Source: Reinekea sp. G2M2-21
GTDB lineage: Bacteria > Pseudomonadota > Gammaproteobacteria > Pseudomonadales > Natronospirillaceae
Reading direction: 5' to 3'
DNA: 64,000 bases
NCBI RefSeq assembly: GCF_015687175.1
Contig: NZ_JADPQG010000003.1
Coordinates: 124,001 to 188,000, forward strand
Below are positions 1-10,800 of this stretch, piece by piece; position 1 is the first letter of the stretch, and each line of letters starts with the position of its first letter. A program made the translations under genes and the position numbers. The notes beneath the pieces were generated by a model, which did no database searches, had not been told where the DNA came from, and saw nothing but the letters and a program-made list of their open reading frames with translations.

Positions 1-771
1 CACCTTAGCCAAGCCCCAGTCCTGCATAATAGTTCTGGCACCATGTGCCCAGGAAATTAAATGACGGACCTCATCCTTTACATGATGTGCCAATACCAGA
101 TCATCCCAGCAGGCTGCGGTGGTTAACCGTTTGGCGGGAAATGTCATACTGAAGTCAGGTTTATGAACTTCCCCTGTCGTAAACAGATTCAAATACTCAG
201 TACTCATGCCCAACGTGGTGCAAAAAAAGGGTTCACCGAACTGCTTGTAGTCCAACATCAAAATGTTATGGGCCGTGAATGGATGGTCGGGCTCAAAGAG
301 TTCTGTTAAGACAAAACGTTTCTCTATATCTCCTCCGGCAATTAAAAACGCCGCAGTCTCAATGGTTGGCATGAAGCCACGGTGCTGCCCACTCTGCCAG
401 CCACCAAACTCGGAGTAGGGTTTATCGAATAACTTATTCCGAATAAAAAAAGTATCCAGCGCTTGCGGCATGATGTTGGGCAGCAAGGCCAGAATCAGTA
501 TCAGTCGTTCACGTTCGTCGAAACCGAACAGACGAATCGTTTGGGCATACATTGATTTATCCGTACTCAAATCAGGCACGGGTATCTCGTTGATATCCGA
601 GAATGGGTTCTCACCCTGTTCAAAATACAAATTAAATCGACAGGTCAATACACGATTAAACCAATCAATTTCAGCCGATAAAGCGTCGGCATTTAACCGC
701 TGAATATCACTTGCTTCTGCGCCGCCCAGCGGGTCAGGCTCAATTAGGTTTAGTGCACTTGCCTGATTCAT
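1..771 (-). CDS. eCIS-associated AAA+ ATPase, N-terminal part (cut by window edge)
   Basis: This is the last visible gene of the eCIS operon. The 257 codons seen carry an N-terminal helical region with the patch GFDERERLILILALLP (about residues 75-90), which is characteristic of the Afp15/Pvc15-type ATPases. It ends in DWGL, a segment that in this family lies just before the Walker A loop, so the catalytic core lies beyond base 1. The ATG at 769-771 follows a GAGG ribosome site and lies 16 bases after the tape measure stop. In characterised eCIS this ATPase is needed for particle assembly or cargo loading. No stop or frameshift is visible. The assignment rests on position directly after the tape measure plus the N-terminal similarity; the ATPase motifs themselves are not in view. 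Confidence 0.85.
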   Translation of the reverse strand, partial: MNQASALNLIEPDPLGGAEASDIQRLNADALSAEIDWFNRVLTCRFNLYFEQGENPFSDINEIPVPDLSTDKSMYAQTIRLFGFDERERLILILALLPNIMPQALDTFFIRNKLFDKPYSEFGGWQSGQHRGFMPTIETAAFLIAGGDIEKRFVLTELFEPDHPFTAHNILMLDYKQFGEPFFCTTLGMSTEYLNLFTTGEVHKPDFSMTFPAKRLTTAACWDDLVLAHHVKDEVRHLISWAHGARTIMQDWGLAKV

Positions 772-787
772 GATAGACCTCGCTTAA

Positions 788-3700
788 TCATCGCCATTCA
801 ACCTGAATAGATTGCGCCATCCAGGGGAATTTAATAAAGGTAAAGTTCCACGGAAGTTGATCCAATAACATATCAAAGGGCTTGTTCTCAACATGCAACG
901 AATACCCGTCGTCCGTGATTCTCAGAACGCCATCACGGCAAAGAAATGACTCGCGCAGCCCGTCGATGGACGTACTCTTCAGTGGCGCCCAATTATGTAA
1001 GACCCCCTTCAGCAACCCTTCCAACACCGTTTTTTCATCGTCGGTGATGCCGACCCTGCGGACGATCGGTGTCGATAATGGCATCCCACAAAGCAGTTTG
1101 TTCAGCGCCAGTGCGGGCTCGACGGTTTCCTCACTTCCGGTGACCAACCATTGTATTAAGTGAACGCCCCGCTCTTGTGCCATCGACGTTACAAAGAGCC
1201 CTTCTTTCGTCAACGACAACATGTCAAACAATCGAGGGAGGTAAGCACAAACAATGACCAAACCAGCGTTATGGATGTACAGACTATCGCCAGCTTCTGC
1301 AGCAGAGAATTCTTGAGATTCCATGAGTTCCATAAATTGCGCTTCCGTTAGCGTCTCTTGCGCCAAACGCGAAGGCTCAATCGGGCTTTCACGTTCGAAT
1401 AGGACCGCGACCGTTTTATCACTCAAGCCATCCAAAAATAGTGGTATTTGGTCACTATTTAAATACCGGCGCAGTGCTGCAGACATTTTTCCGGTACGAC
1501 GAGACATCAACAAAGTTACCAGGTCGTTAACGTCTTGCTGTGACAGAGATTTAACGTTGGTCGTTAACGGAGGAATACTGCCTCGAGCAACGGACTGAGC
1601 CAGAAAGTCTGCAAAGGAAAGCCAGCCGCGTTGAGCGATCGTTTTTAAGTAGCTCATAAAAGTGTCTGCCAACACCGTTACATCTGCCTCGGAAATCGAC
1701 TGCATCCACTGGGTATTTTCAATCGAATCTGAGCGGTCTTGTTCGCGGTGTCTCGCATCGTCTGTGGCATGATCATCCCGCAGAGTTTGCTTCGCATCAT
1801 CCCTGGCCAACGTCGATTGAGACGGCTTTGAATCGAAAATTGTGGTTTGGCTATGGTGACCAGTCACGTTTTTCAGATCAACAACATCACCCGCCAAAAC
1901 CTGCTTAAGCAACACAATGGTAACCTCGCCGCGACTGTCGGATGCAACCACTTTTTTAATGTTCTGACCAAGGATACTACGATCAAAGCTCTGAAAAATG
2001 TCTGTCACGGTTCCAGACTGTCGGCACGCCCAGGTCAACGCCATCAAACTTAAGCACTCCGCACGCGTGTAGCGGCTGAGCAGTGATGTCTGGTTCGTCA
2101 AATGTGTAATGAGTCTTCTCGCCCAAGAGCGGTTATACCTATACAGCCCGTTCAGCAGTTCGTCGAACGTCGTGACCGATACCAACCACTGCCAACTCGA
2201 AAAAAACGTTGGATTTTCGGGCGCTTGTACTCCAACTTGAAGTTCGCGCAACTCACTTAGGTTGAGACGGCTACTGCGTCCACCGCCGAGCCAGTTCCGC
2301 GCGAGTTGATAGACTCGAAAGCCGAATCGCCAGGTTTCCCAAGTTGCGCTCTGTTCAAGTGATGTGCCACCGGCAGATTCCGCTGTGGTTGTGACGTGCC
2401 CGTTTTTGTGTTCCGATCGAGAACTGATGGTTGCGGTAAACTCATTACGCAAGGACAACATAACACGCAGCAAACGATCGTCCCGAGACGACAACGTTTG
2501 GATGCTCTCCAGAGAGGCTATGAGCGTGAGCAGAAGATCGTTCGCCCGAATATTGTGATGATTGGCGATTTTTTGAAGCATGTAGCGGATATACACGCGG
2601 ACACTGAAGTCACTTCCCCGCGTAGATAAGGCAAAGTGAAAAGAGGCCTCCCACAACACCGCCTCACGGGTCACCAGTTCGGGGGTTGAAACTCCGACTC
2701 GTGTCTGATTCTGGCTCGCGAGTACACGCTGGCGAAAAATTGGCTGTTGAATGAACTCGCTGACCACTTCGGCGAGGTGCGGACTGACCACCGTCAGCAG
2801 CTGCGTCAACTGTGCAGTCGTACAGGACTGAACGAGCCGTTGAATAACGCTATGGTCCGAAGCGAACTGACGCAGTAACGAGACAAACCATTCCAGCTGA
2901 CCTGCCGTAGCGTCAGCGAGCAGCGTACTCACAGATACCTGAGTATCACCACGCACGGCGGCGGTTAGTCGTTGCTGGAACTCGGTGTCAATGTCAGCAT
3001 CCGTTTGCTCCGTCACCTCACGCGTTTCGGGTTTGGGATCGTCATAGCGCAATATCGGCTGCAGAATGTCACTGAGCAATTGAGAAAAGCTCGTTGCATC
3101 CCTGTTTTGGGCGGGACGAATACGCAGTACCAGCAGTATTTCCTGGCCCAGTTGTTCAGCGGTCACATTAAAGCGGGCAGCAAGATCACGGATCAGGGAT
3201 CGAATGAACTGTTTCCGGTTAAAGTGACTGCCATGATCAACCAGAAGATACGCTAACGTTACCTGCCAAAGCGCTTGCTTTGTCGTTTTCGATGAACTGG
3301 CTTCACTCGCTGGGATCGTCGGTACCAGCTGTTGGCGCGCGATGTGTATGGTGTCCGCCTGAGACATGACCTGTTCCATAAACGAACCTGCATCCCGGTT
3401 CAATACCGAAATGCAATCCAACAACATCGGTTCGCTGTACAGGCGCGCGACCACTTCCTGAGTCTCCACCCGGTTGACATGCCGTCGCAAGAAACGTTTT
3501 AGTAACAAAGGATACTGTCGAACAATAAGCCACCACACGGCGATCAATTTGGATGTATCCTGCGTGGCAACCGAGGCTATTAGCAATTTTTCCAACCTGG
3601 CTTGCTGTTGTTTCGTTTTTAGCGTCAGGCGGTGAGAGTCGGACTCTGTAGGGTCAATAGCATTTGGCACCGTGTCGACCATGTCTGAGTCTTTGGGGAT

Positions 3701-4393
3701 TGCCAGCAACGGGTTTGACACTTGCCACAAGCGTATCGCGTCGGGCGTTTTTTCATGGGCAAAGCGCTGGTCGAGTGCGGCGTGTATCCACTGACTTTCT
3801 CTCTGTTGCAACTCAGCAGGCGGTGGGTTTCGCGAATAGACTGACAAAAAGAGGGCAAGAGTGTCCCGCTCACACTGCAGCAGCAAACGAGTCAGTATAA
3901 ATTGAGCACGCGGTTGGCGGAGCAAGAAACGGATAAACAGATGACCGCGATTGTTGAGATTACCCTGTATCCATTGATCGAATGATCCATCCTGAGCGTC
4001 GTCAGATTGCGGGAGCGCCGCGTGACCTTGCTGCAAAAACAATAAATAGACATGGGACCCTTTTTGCTCATCGGTGAAAACCCACTTTAACTGGCTGTCC
4101 TGCCCATGTTGATATCGTGCAACTTGATCCGCCAGCAATGCCCGTAACTTCTGTTCTAGAATTTCACCACCGTCATCCAACAGCGCTTGCAATGACAGGG
4201 TGCCAAGATCAACCTCCAGTTCATCGAACCGTATTGTTTGGCCAACGGTGTCGAAGTCATCCAGCACCCGTTCAACCGATGAAAAAAGAGCGTGCTTCAC
4301 CCAGGCATCGGCATCACGCATGAAATGCCACGCGTCAGACTCGGTGGTGAAGTGGAAATCTATGTTCACGTCGTCAATACCGTGTCGGCTCAT
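788..4393 (-). CDS. eCIS tape measure protein (CIS_TMP family)
   Basis: The protein is a large helical, exported-particle component that sets the length of the tube in contractile systems (Afp14/Pvc14 type). The N-terminus reads MSRHGIDDVNIDF and continues into the patch IRFDELEVDLGTL near residues 50-62, the hallmark of the CIS tape measure family. I chose the ATG at 4391-4393 because it overlaps the upstream stop as ATGA; an in-frame start 12 codons earlier at 4429 lies inside the upstream gene. The rest is alpha-helix-rich with tandem modules: a segment starting LWQVTLAYLLVDHGSHF near residue 372 recurs as LWEASFHFALSTRGSDF near 578, about 205 residues later. No transmembrane segments are evident. 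It is followed after 16 bases by the ATPase. Confidence in the family is high; the length-ruler role is known for the family and inferred here. Confidence 0.9.
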   Translation of the reverse strand: MSRHGIDDVNIDFHFTTESDAWHFMRDADAWVKHALFSSVERVLDDFDTVGQTIRFDELEVDLGTLSLQALLDDGGEILEQKLRALLADQVARYQHGQDSQLKWVFTDEQKGSHVYLLFLQQGHAALPQSDDAQDGSFDQWIQGNLNNRGHLFIRFLLRQPRAQFILTRLLLQCERDTLALFLSVYSRNPPPAELQQRESQWIHAALDQRFAHEKTPDAIRLWQVSNPLLAIPKDSDMVDTVPNAIDPTESDSHRLTLKTKQQQARLEKLLIASVATQDTSKLIAVWWLIVRQYPLLLKRFLRRHVNRVETQEVVARLYSEPMLLDCISVLNRDAGSFMEQVMSQADTIHIARQQLVPTIPASEASSSKTTKQALWQVTLAYLLVDHGSHFNRKQFIRSLIRDLAARFNVTAEQLGQEILLVLRIRPAQNRDATSFSQLLSDILQPILRYDDPKPETREVTEQTDADIDTEFQQRLTAAVRGDTQVSVSTLLADATAGQLEWFVSLLRQFASDHSVIQRLVQSCTTAQLTQLLTVVSPHLAEVVSEFIQQPIFRQRVLASQNQTRVGVSTPELVTREAVLWEASFHFALSTRGSDFSVRVYIRYMLQKIANHHNIRANDLLLTLIASLESIQTLSSRDDRLLRVMLSLRNEFTATISSRSEHKNGHVTTTAESAGGTSLEQSATWETWRFGFRVYQLARNWLGGGRSSRLNLSELRELQVGVQAPENPTFFSSWQWLVSVTTFDELLNGLYRYNRSWARRLITHLTNQTSLLSRYTRAECLSLMALTWACRQSGTVTDIFQSFDRSILGQNIKKVVASDSRGEVTIVLLKQVLAGDVVDLKNVTGHHSQTTIFDSKPSQSTLARDDAKQTLRDDHATDDARHREQDRSDSIENTQWMQSISEADVTVLADTFMSYLKTIAQRGWLSFADFLAQSVARGSIPPLTTNVKSLSQQDVNDLVTLLMSRRTGKMSAALRRYLNSDQIPLFLDGLSDKTVAVLFERESPIEPSRLAQETLTEAQFMELMESQEFSAAEAGDSLYIHNAGLVIVCAYLPRLFDMLSLTKEGLFVTSMAQERGVHLIQWLVTGSEETVEPALALNKLLCGMPLSTPIVRRVGITDDEKTVLEGLLKGVLHNWAPLKSTSIDGLRESFLCRDGVLRITDDGYSLHVENKPFDMLLDQLPWNFTFIKFPWMAQSIQVEWR

Positions 4394-6927
4394 AGCGGTT
4401 GCTCCTGCGCAACAACCGAAGATTGCCAATGCCCAGACAGGCAGTTGGCCAATGCCCAGGCTGCCCGATCCAATACATCAACGTCCACAGAATGATCACG
4501 GTAGGCCTTAACCCAACGTGCGTAGAGGCTTTCAAACGTGGCCATATCAGCGAAATCCAGCCAGATGACATGCACAAACACATGAGCGGGTGCCTGCTGC
4601 CGGATCAGCTCTTGAGCATACTTTCGAAAATGCAAATCCGCACAGCGAGCGCTCCAACCGGCCAAAACAACACTGCATTGAGACGCAAACCCGAATGTCT
4701 TTTCCAGATCCTTCAGGGGTTTAAAACCAGCGACCGAACGCAGCAATGGATGTTCAACCAAGTGCAAGCCTTCACTCGCCAGATTCATCTGGACCAGAGC
4801 ACTGCGTAATATATTCACCGCGCTAATCGCTTTGTCTCTCGAAGGGAAGGCCCCCAGTGAGCAAAGCGTTTCTGAGCGATCATCCGAAGGTTGCGCATCC
4901 CGGTTCCACAAAACAACACGAACGCCAGCGTCATCCTTTGCACGGACGAGTCGAAAATTAGATTGTGTCGCCGCGCTGCGAAATAACCAACCAGGTAACC
5001 CCTGCCCCTTGCCTGAAAATACAGTCGGCCATTGTTCCCGTAACTGGCGTATTAACGTCCGCAGGGGTTGTTCGTCCACTTTTTGCCAAGGGACCGGCTC
5101 ACCCAGCTCCGACGCCGTATTCAACGCACGCAGACCCGCAATATCAGAACGTAAATTTCGCCATGTCTCGGCATCGTCTTTGGCAAATTCAAACCCCGAC
5201 TGCAACAACCGATTTGCGACAGAGCCAAAGCTCAGCTCGTGCACATCCAGCAGCAGCGCGCAGCGCTTCAGAAAGCCGGTCAATGGTTCTCCTCGCCATT
5301 GCAATCGGTGCAGATCTACCGGCGCCGTGCGATTTTGGGTGATTTCAACAATGGCGTCGAGCATCAGCATTTTTTGGCGCAGTAAACGATGACTGACCTC
5401 CAGTTCAGAAAAGTACGGATTAAAATGCGCAATGGCATCACCTGCGGCTTCTTCTCCATACAAACTTAACAGATGGTCAAGCAGTCGACTGTGTTGCTCC
5501 GTAGACGAATTGATGCCTTGTTCGGCAAAGACGCTGTATCGTTCGCCGGTCTGCACTGAGCGCTGCAATGTTTCATAGTTCTGTATGCCGGCATTGCTCA
5601 AGTCGTGAAATGACGGTTCATCGCTCAAAAAATCAATTGAAAAAACCTGATTCAGGTGACCTATGAGTTGATGCATATAACTCAGCCGTTGATCGAATAA
5701 GCCGAGATAGCCTTTCAACTGTGTGGACTTAAGCCGAGTGTCCGCCGATGCAGTTTTGGGTAAGCCATAGTGACCGACGCCGTAGACTGCCGGAAAGTGA
5801 TTTTGAATGGAATGGTAGGGACCAAGCGCATTCGGCTTTACGGCGGGCAAGGGGAAAATATCGTTGCCGGATTCAACCCGTTTGAGTTGCGCCTTGTTTC
5901 GAAAAAAAATCTGATCCGCTTTGACGCTGAGTTCGTCAATCCCTACTGGAATTTGGCGTCCATTTCGCGTGGCGATTACATGAATCTGGTCATCTTCGAC
6001 CGGCATGGCTATTTGGGTAACGACATTTTTTTCCCGCAACGGCAATGAGGTGCCCACATCATGACCGTGCCAGTAGAATCGAACATAGTGAACTTTTTTT
6101 ACCCCGGGTAACTGACGCAGGTTGGCGTAAAAGCTGGCCACGGGAATGTGCTGCGGTTCTTCTGATTTTTTTGGCATTTCTGGATCAGCCGAGAAATAGC
6201 CCGACCGGGTTTTTGGTCCGGTAAACACAGCTTCCGCAGTGTAACCCTGAGCTTTGGCCTCACTCAAACTCATCCGGTTCAACGGCATTTCCAGGTGTTT
6301 ACGACACTGTAAATAGATTGATGCCACAACGTCTGACGCGTTAGAGGCTTCATCCAGTTCAACGCTGGCGTGTAATTGAACGTTAGCTTCCGAGACGAAT
6401 TGAATATCCGGCTTCGTTTCACACATGGAACGATTGGCTGACATCACCGCACTGACTTGTGCAAATACGGTAGCTTCCAACTCATGAACTCGTGCTCGAG
6501 TCATATTTCCCTGGTCCCGTAAATGCACCAACAGCTCAAGCCGACTGCTATTCTCTGCTTTCACGCGTGTCACCCAAACGTCCTGGATCTGTGGAATTGC
6601 ATCCAGCAGCAGTATACGGATATCGCTCAGCGTGGTTGCCCGGCAGGGATAAATGACTTCCGGTGCCTGCAAACCTGAACGCTGCCAGTGTCGCGTTCCG
6701 TCACCCACAAGATGTTCCACGATGGGCCGATCAAGCAGGTAGTTCAGCTCGGTCAGTGCAAAAACGGCTTGTTCCAACACGGTGACACCTGGGTCATGAT
6801 CATTGAAGTCTGTCCACAATTCGCCACTGGCGCGTTGAGCATACTCAATCCCCAGACGACGAAGGCTGGTAAAGCTTAAAGGATCATTATCGTGATCTTC
6901 ACGGAAGATAAACAACGTTTCAGTCAT
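4390..6927 (-). CDS. eCIS baseplate protein, Afp12/Pvc12-like
   Basis: This 845-residue protein is a baseplate wedge component of the contractile particle. Its N-terminal third has the motif WTDFNDHDPGVTVLEQ (residues 38-53) followed by ALTELNY, a signature shared by large J-like baseplate proteins of eCIS and related phage tails. The middle part carries a VGHYGLP and LKGYLGLFDQRLSYMHQL region typical of the Pvc12-type protein. Translation is coupled to the tape measure through an ATGA overlap at 4390-4393. The upstream gene ends 43 bases before it. No signal peptide or membrane segment is visible, as expected for an intracellularly assembled particle. It could be numbered differently in other eCIS nomenclatures, but its baseplate role is well supported by motif and position. 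Confidence 0.87.
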   Translation of the reverse strand: MTETLFIFREDHDNDPLSFTSLRRLGIEYAQRASGELWTDFNDHDPGVTVLEQAVFALTELNYLLDRPIVEHLVGDGTRHWQRSGLQAPEVIYPCRATTLSDIRILLLDAIPQIQDVWVTRVKAENSSRLELLVHLRDQGNMTRARVHELEATVFAQVSAVMSANRSMCETKPDIQFVSEANVQLHASVELDEASNASDVVASIYLQCRKHLEMPLNRMSLSEAKAQGYTAEAVFTGPKTRSGYFSADPEMPKKSEEPQHIPVASFYANLRQLPGVKKVHYVRFYWHGHDVGTSLPLREKNVVTQIAMPVEDDQIHVIATRNGRQIPVGIDELSVKADQIFFRNKAQLKRVESGNDIFPLPAVKPNALGPYHSIQNHFPAVYGVGHYGLPKTASADTRLKSTQLKGYLGLFDQRLSYMHQLIGHLNQVFSIDFLSDEPSFHDLSNAGIQNYETLQRSVQTGERYSVFAEQGINSSTEQHSRLLDHLLSLYGEEAAGDAIAHFNPYFSELEVSHRLLRQKMLMLDAIVEITQNRTAPVDLHRLQWRGEPLTGFLKRCALLLDVHELSFGSVANRLLQSGFEFAKDDAETWRNLRSDIAGLRALNTASELGEPVPWQKVDEQPLRTLIRQLREQWPTVFSGKGQGLPGWLFRSAATQSNFRLVRAKDDAGVRVVLWNRDAQPSDDRSETLCSLGAFPSRDKAISAVNILRSALVQMNLASEGLHLVEHPLLRSVAGFKPLKDLEKTFGFASQCSVVLAGWSARCADLHFRKYAQELIRQQAPAHVFVHVIWLDFADMATFESLYARWVKAYRDHSVDVDVLDRAAWALANCLSGHWQSSVVAQEQPL

Positions 6928-6970
6928 ATTATCGAGCCGTAGACACGAGCAGCTTTTCGGTAACGCTCAC

Positions 6971-7813
6971 CTACTCATCGCCCTCAGCATACGCAATGGT
7001 ATTCAGCGCATCCGTCCACAACTTCGTAATGTGATACTGAATAATGAGCTTCTTCCCACTGAGACGGCTGCCAAATTTAATGTTGCTGCGTACCTGTAGC
7101 TGATAGCGATGCTCATGGGCATTGCCCACCGTATTCCAGCGGAATTTCAGTCGATACGCCAGGGAGCGGTAAAAGGCATGGTGGCACTTTATGCGGTTCT
7201 TTAATCCGAATGGGTTTGAGAGCCAACCCGTTGGGTGGTACGCGTTCATGGCAATCGCATGAGCCAGCGCATACTGTCCCTGCGATTTATTGGCCTCCGA
7301 CGACACAACGCCGGCAACGATTTCGAACGCATGGCAACCGGTCAGCTCCTCGGTAATGTTGTGCCAGTCGCCATCGGCATAGGCGACAAGTTCACCCTGC
7401 CCGAGGGCATCTATCGTCGGCGAGCGCCCGAGCCGTCCATCGCTGGCAACAAAACCGCGCACATCCAGATCGGTCGTTGGTGTTTGTGTATTAATACCAA
7501 CTCGCTCCGAACTCAGCACATTCAAAACAGGCTTCGCGTCTTCACCAAGCGGTTGATAATTGATACTGAACCCGTCTGAACGCCCGATATAACCAAAGGT
7601 CCAAAGCGGTTTGGGTTGCCCATCGCGAAAGAAGCTCATCAGACTCTGGCTGCCATCTAACGTGGATAACTCAAACCCATATTCTGAGGACTTTGAGAAT
7701 CCTTCATCGGCCATATTCAATGTTGAATCTATCAGATCGGCAAAGGTCTCCTGAGTCGGCAATTGCCCCTTGCCAAAAAAGTTTCTTAGCGTGTTACGTG
7801 TTTGTTTAGGCAT
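6971..7813 (-). CDS. Fibre-like eCIS protein (candidate receptor-binding or baseplate-decorating protein)
   Basis: The 280-residue protein opens with a helical patch NTLRNFFGKGQLPTQETFAD (residues 7-26), which resembles the attachment end of phage and eCIS tail-fibre proteins. It then has a VGINTQTPTTDLDVRG repeat-like strand segment near residues 105-120, a motif recurring in beta-rich fibres. The C-terminal half, beginning at CHAFEIVAGV and ending in YHITKLW, looks like a compact beta domain. Its start overlaps the end of the J-like baseplate gene by 8 bases, and the Pvc12-like gene follows, so it is embedded in the baseplate part of the operon. It is short for a classical Afp13/Pvc13 fibre. 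The role in target binding is inference; an alternative is a structural baseplate cage or adaptor. Confidence 0.6.
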   Translation of the reverse strand: MPKQTRNTLRNFFGKGQLPTQETFADLIDSTLNMADEGFSKSSEYGFELSTLDGSQSLMSFFRDGQPKPLWTFGYIGRSDGFSINYQPLGEDAKPVLNVLSSERVGINTQTPTTDLDVRGFVASDGRLGRSPTIDALGQGELVAYADGDWHNITEELTGCHAFEIVAGVVSSEANKSQGQYALAHAIAMNAYHPTGWLSNPFGLKNRIKCHHAFYRSLAYRLKFRWNTVGNAHEHRYQLQVRSNIKFGSRLSGKKLIIQYHITKLWTDALNTIAYAEGDE

Positions 7814-10800
7814 CTTCTGCTTTCCCTTCCCTTACAACGAAAGTCCGCCCTATTTCCAACTCATCGATACCTGTGAGTTCTGGTTGAATAGGTTGCTGCT
7901 GATCTATCACGGTGATGAAATGCTTTGCGCAAGGTACCGGCAAACTCCAACGGTAACTTGGCAGGATCAACCGTTCTGTTATCTCGGCGCTGTCACTGAA
8001 TAGATAGTCGTCGTCAATGGCTGCTGTACCTTCATCAAGAACGACCCTTAAAATAGAAAAATCCGTTATGAAAGAAACATAGGGTAAATGAGACAGGTAG
8101 GACTCCAGTTCCTCCGTTTTGATCTTCCAATCGAAATGACCTAAACCACCCTGCTCCGTCCATGGGCACAGATAATCTGAGATATCGCTGTTCAGCTTTT
8201 TAAGCAAATAACCTCGGTTCCCGTTGGATGTAAACTGCACCGCGCACCGAACTTGTATGCGCTCATAAATGGGGTTCAACACATGCAATTGGCAGTCATC
8301 CACACTGCGCAACACCAGGTATTGATAAATTTCCTTCAGGTCTGCTGAACTGAGTTTTGCACCTGAGCATCGAGCATGCGTGCAATGTGACCAGGCCGGA
8401 ACGACGGCTATGGTGATATGGCTCGGTGAAATTCCCCTAACCGCAGGGTTAACATGGTTCATGCATTTGACCATGTTAACGTTTGGGAAAGCCTGCAGGA
8501 CCAACTTTTCAAAATCCCAGACAGTGGATGCTCGCTGTTTGTGACGCAACCGTTCTGCCAATCGCATACGCATATCGGCATTCGTTTCCGCATCGCGTCC
8601 CGCCGTTGCGATTCGGCGACTGCGAATGGCACCGAGACCGGCAACCGAACGTTTGGCGAGCCATTTTTCAGGTAGAAACACTGCGTCATTGGCAATGGCC
8701 GCACCCTCGGCATGCACCAAGCGCAGGCCGTGGGTAACGACGGTTCTCAATGAACCAAATCGGGAAAACTGCTGTGAGCAACTGATGCGAAACCAAAACA
8801 GGTTGTCGTTAACGACCGGGTGGCTGCTGGACATATCGTCGGGGACATCAATGACGACAATACCTGAGGTAACAAACCCGGCGCTGGTGTCTGCGATAAT
8901 GCGTTCGGGTGGCAACTGCCGCCAACCTTGACGGGTCAGGTAGTGCCAGTGAATGTCCGATTGTCCCGTCGCCGCGTCGACTTCAAGCGCGGAATCATCA
9001 GTCAAGTCAAAATACAGATTCAAATTACCGCCCAATTGACTGGCTGAAATACCAATGTAGAGGTTTCCGTCGTACTCCTGCGAGCTGATTAATGTCGCCC
9101 CCTGACCGGAGGCAATCGGATTAATCGGTTCAACACCGAATGGGCTGATATGAAAAAATTGATCCGACTTTTTACTGACATGTCGTTCTGTCGTCGCAGG
9201 CTCACTTTGTTTTCGGGTACGGGTATAGAAATCGATACGGTCACTTGCCTGATAAGCTAATGACAGCGAGCTCAGAGAAGGGGTATACGGAGGCTTCGGT
9301 AGCGGTTTGGGTTTTTTATGTCGGGCATTGTAGGTTAAGACATGAGTCAGTAACTCTGGGTACACATTGTGCCCAAACGCAAATTCCGGCTGCGAAATTC
9401 GCAGCTTGAAAAAACCATGACGAGTGTTTGGCGTAAAATCGAAGGGTTCGGTGCTGAAGTCACCGTCATAGGGGCGATGCAAATTGCCCACTTGAAAATC
9501 CAGTTTTCTGGACGTGTCTAACGTTAAGCTGCCTGGTAACGAATCAAAAAGTGACGTCTCCATAACGGATTTTTCATCCGCCGAAGACAGCGTGCGCCAG
9601 CGGTTATTGCTGAGTACATCGAGCTGCGCGGTAAAGTCACTGTTGACGACATTCAACGGTTGCTGGTCATCAATGAGAGTGTAATCCCGATAATGGTCGG
9701 CAAAACCATCTTGATGATTCGGTAAATCGGCCCACTGGCAGGTCAGCGATAAGTCCGATACCTTCTTCTTCGACATTTCGGCATTACCGAATATCAAATA
9801 GGCACTCGTCGTAGGCAATGGACCAAAGGGTAAAAACGGCTTGCTGGGGTCTAATCGACCGAACTGGTTGTAGACCACGAGGTCGGTAATGCCCTGAACG
9901 TTTACGTCGATTAATACACGCTTTAAACACAACCCCTGAAGAATCGAGTAGCTGGCATGTTGCGCCTGCTCGTTGAGTAAAAAAGAAACCACGGGCTCAC
10001 GTGTCTGATAGTTGTCGCCGTGTAACTCAGGGTCATAACCTACAATCGCTTCCATTTCTTCGGCTAATGTCAACGTTATACCCAACCCCATATCCACAGA
10101 CGACACCGTGTCGTGTACCGGTTTGACAAAACAGTTGTCTATCGTCAGCCAACCGGATGCGCCCGTCATCTGCACCACGAAGATTTTCTTCATCCATTCA
10201 TAAAACAGCCGCTCTTTGTTTTTAAACAGATTGATCCGCAGCCAATGGTAACTGTCTACCTGCTCACGCTGTGATTCACTTACGGCAGCACGGACCACAC
10301 TGGATAAGTCTTCGTTTAAAAGGGCGGTCATCAACGGATCGCTCAGTTCGGCCAGAGTTAGGGACGTCAGGTTCTTTACGGCATCGGTAATGAGCGAGTC
10401 CGTTTGTACCTGACTATCAAGCAGGTTGTTATCCATCAGCAGTTCGCGAGCGCGCAGCAAGAGTAACAGCTTGTGATAATCCGATAACCAAGCATCACGC
10501 ATCAACAGGTAACGTCTCAGCACCCGTCCAAACTCTTTGAGAAAAGATTCTGCGGTGACCGCGTTAAACAATCTGGCCATCAAATAGGTACGAAAAAAGT
10601 GTTCGGTTTTTGGCTTCGATTCTGATGAATCAAGTTCGCTGACTATAAATCTCGGTAGCGTGTCAAAGATTTCTCCAGCGCGGTATAACAAGGCTTCCTT
10701 GCGCGCGCTGGGTTTATACACGCCAAAATGCGAACGCTCGCTCACATCATTCTCGAGGAAAAAAGAAAAAAGCCTGCCGTAATCTATTTTAGCGGTTGGC

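Noticed and set aside
4200-4809. Open frames on the plus strand across the tape measure and baseplate junction
   Set aside because: They mirror real genes on the other strand and show the mirrored codon pattern.
4832-5392. 186-codon open frame on the plus strand inside the Pvc12-like gene
   Set aside because: It is the antisense shadow of a long well-supported gene, has no ribosome site and no protein-like composition.
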